DNA of 64,000 nucleotides. It comes from Bryobacterales bacterium. GTDB taxonomy: Bacteria > Acidobacteriota > Terriglobia > Bryobacterales > Bryobacteraceae. The stretch spans positions 1-64,000 of the forward strand of contig PMSX01000204.1 in NCBI GenBank assembly GCA_003167495.1. Direction: 5' to 3'. The notes below the pieces were generated by a model. That model saw only the letters and a list, made by a program, of their open reading frames with translations, ran no database searches and was not told where the DNA came from. Positions 63,157-64,000 of this stretch are shown here, piece after piece (within the stretch, counting starts at the first letter, position 1; every line of letters begins with the position of its first letter). A program made the translations under genes and the position numbers.

Positions 63157-64000
63157 ATGGCTGCAAACGCAACTTGGGCGATTGAATTACCCACAATCAA
63201 CCATCACGCACGCTTTGAAATCGAAGATACGAGGTCGGCGAAAGCCGCGATCGACAACAACGAACTCCGCGCCAACGGATTATTATCCCGCATCGTCGGT
63301 AACAGCGAGGCTCTCCGGCGCGTACTCGGCATGGTCCGGGTCGTCGCCCCGACCGACGCCACGGTGTTGATCAATGGGGAAACAGGTACTGGCAAGGAAC
63401 TGATTGCGGAAGCTGTCCACAAGTGCAGCGAGCGCTCAAGAGGCCCGTTTGTGAAGGTGAATTGCGCCGCAATTCCCGCAGGTCTGCTTGAAAGTGAGCT
63501 GTTCGGTCACGAGCGTGGCGCCTTCACGGGAGCGGTCGCGCGCGGCATTGGGCGGTTCGAACGCGCCAATGGAGGCACCTTATTCTTAGACGAGATAGGC
63601 GACCTCCCACTGGAGTTACAACCAAAGCTTCTGCAGGTCCTGCAGGAAAGACAGTTCGAGCGGCTAGGCGGCGGTGCCACGATTCGCACGGATGTGCGCG
63701 TGATCTGCGCGACACACCGGAATCTTGTGGAGATGGTGGACAACCGTGAATTCCGCGCTGATCTCTCTTACCGGCTTAGCGTGTTCCCTATGGAACTACC
63801 GCCGCTGCGTGACCTCCCCGAGGATATTCGTTTGTTGGTGCATCATTTTGCCATGGATTACGCTGCTCGGATGCGAAAGCGAATCACGGCCATTTCAGAG
63901 GAATTCATGACGGCTCTGGTACGTCATTCATGGCCGGGTAACGCTCGGGAGCTGCAAAACTTCATTGAGCGATCGGTAATTCTCTCGACCGGCGAAGTGC
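63157..64000 (+). CDS. sigma-54 interacting AAA+ transcription activator (partial, runs off the window)
   Basis: 281 codons visible from ATG 63157, preceded by AAAGGAG. After a 45-residue head without a receiver or GAF domain comes the AAA+ domain: [29 protein letters not shown] (Walker A), [17 protein letters not shown] with the GAFTGA loop that touches sigma-54, [17 protein letters not shown] (Walker B), [34 protein letters not shown] (with arginine finger region), [17 protein letters not shown]. The very short N terminus suggests control by a partner or by expression (PspF/HrpS-like). The DNA-binding end lies beyond the window. Confidence 0.9.
   Translation, partial: MAANATWAIELPTINHHARFEIEDTRSAKAAIDNNELRANGLLSRIVGNSEALRRVLGMVRVVAPTDATVLINGETGTGKELIAEAVHKCSERSRGPFVKVNCAAIPAGLLESELFGHERGAFTGAVARGIGRFERANGGTLFLDEIGDLPLELQPKLLQVLQERQFERLGGGATIRTDVRVICATHRNLVEMVDNREFRADLSYRLSVFPMELPPLRDLPEDIRLLVHHFAMDYAARMRKRITAISEEFMTALVRHSWPGNARELQNFIERSVILSTGEV

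Noticed and set aside
1-64000. CRISPR array, insertion sequence or prophage
   Set aside because: No evenly spaced repeats, transposase or phage structural motifs were seen in any gene read.

Overview
The window reads as chromosomal DNA of a soil Acidobacteriota bacterium, most likely of the Solibacter/Bryobacterales kind. I infer this from families that are typical of that group: a duplicated orphan FtsX/MacB-like permease without an ATPase (ADOP type), a TIGR03435 protein plus a broken copy, a GPTTPEGKAKSS-type hypothetical protein, an HDYDTVLK-type nuclease-like protein in two copies, a small coiled-coil protein, and several secreted cytochrome modules of the DUF1501/1552/1553/1592 kind shared with Planctomycetes. 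No phage, insertion sequence or CRISPR array was seen.

Layout. 1-1641: end of a MetE-like methionine synthase, an UlaG-like metallo-hydrolase and a small c-type cytochrome, chained by ATGA overlaps. 1634-12081 (minus): NHL propeller, DUF1501 and DUF1553/LamG/cytochrome proteins in one operon, then the orphan permease, an AraC/GyrI-like regulator, a small membrane protein and a TIGR03435 protein. 12082-13412 holds no intact gene but contains a frameshifted TIGR03435 remnant and a probable membrane-protein remnant. 13413-19794: DUF1552 and DUF1592 proteins (minus), divergent from two secreted leucine-rich-repeat proteins (plus). 19809-28615: amino acid permease, M28 peptidase, intact and broken Uma2 nucleases, a sugar/ureide-type transporter, an AlaC-like aminotransferase and a GNAT protein. 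28676-32875: a SWIM-SNF2 ATPase flanked by two paralogous Rpn-like nucleases. 32791-42984: RsbU-type phosphatase, amino acid permease, glucoamylase-family hydrolase, UvrD/PcrA helicase coupled to a tiny very basic protein, a zincin-like protein and a TlpA-like thioredoxin, followed by tRNA-Arg(CCG).

The standout is 43295-54519, directly after the tRNA. It holds heme O synthase, glutathione-independent formaldehyde dehydrogenase, an HbpS/GlcG-like protein and, divergently, a tightly packed run: XoxF-type PQQ dehydrogenase with the lanthanide-type D-Y-D motif, XoxJ-like binding protein, cytochrome c, caa3-type oxidase subunits II, I and III, a small membrane protein, CtaG and another cytochrome c. 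Together these would take an alcohol (probably methanol) to the aldehyde in the periplasm, pass electrons through cytochrome c to a dedicated oxygen reductase, and oxidise formaldehyde to formate. A 44-bp near-perfect hairpin lies in the divergent control region. Downstream are an odd in-frame fusion of a CoxB-type N terminus to an SphA-like outer-membrane protein, a luciferase-like oxidoreductase, a hybrid propeller sensor kinase broken by two frameshifts, its intact response regulator, a DoxX-like protein and the start of a sigma-54 activator; these may be accessory to the same module.

Several genes are interrupted by one-base shifts (five or six loci). This is either real decay of lineage-specific families or residual assembly error, and matters for how the pseudogene calls are read.
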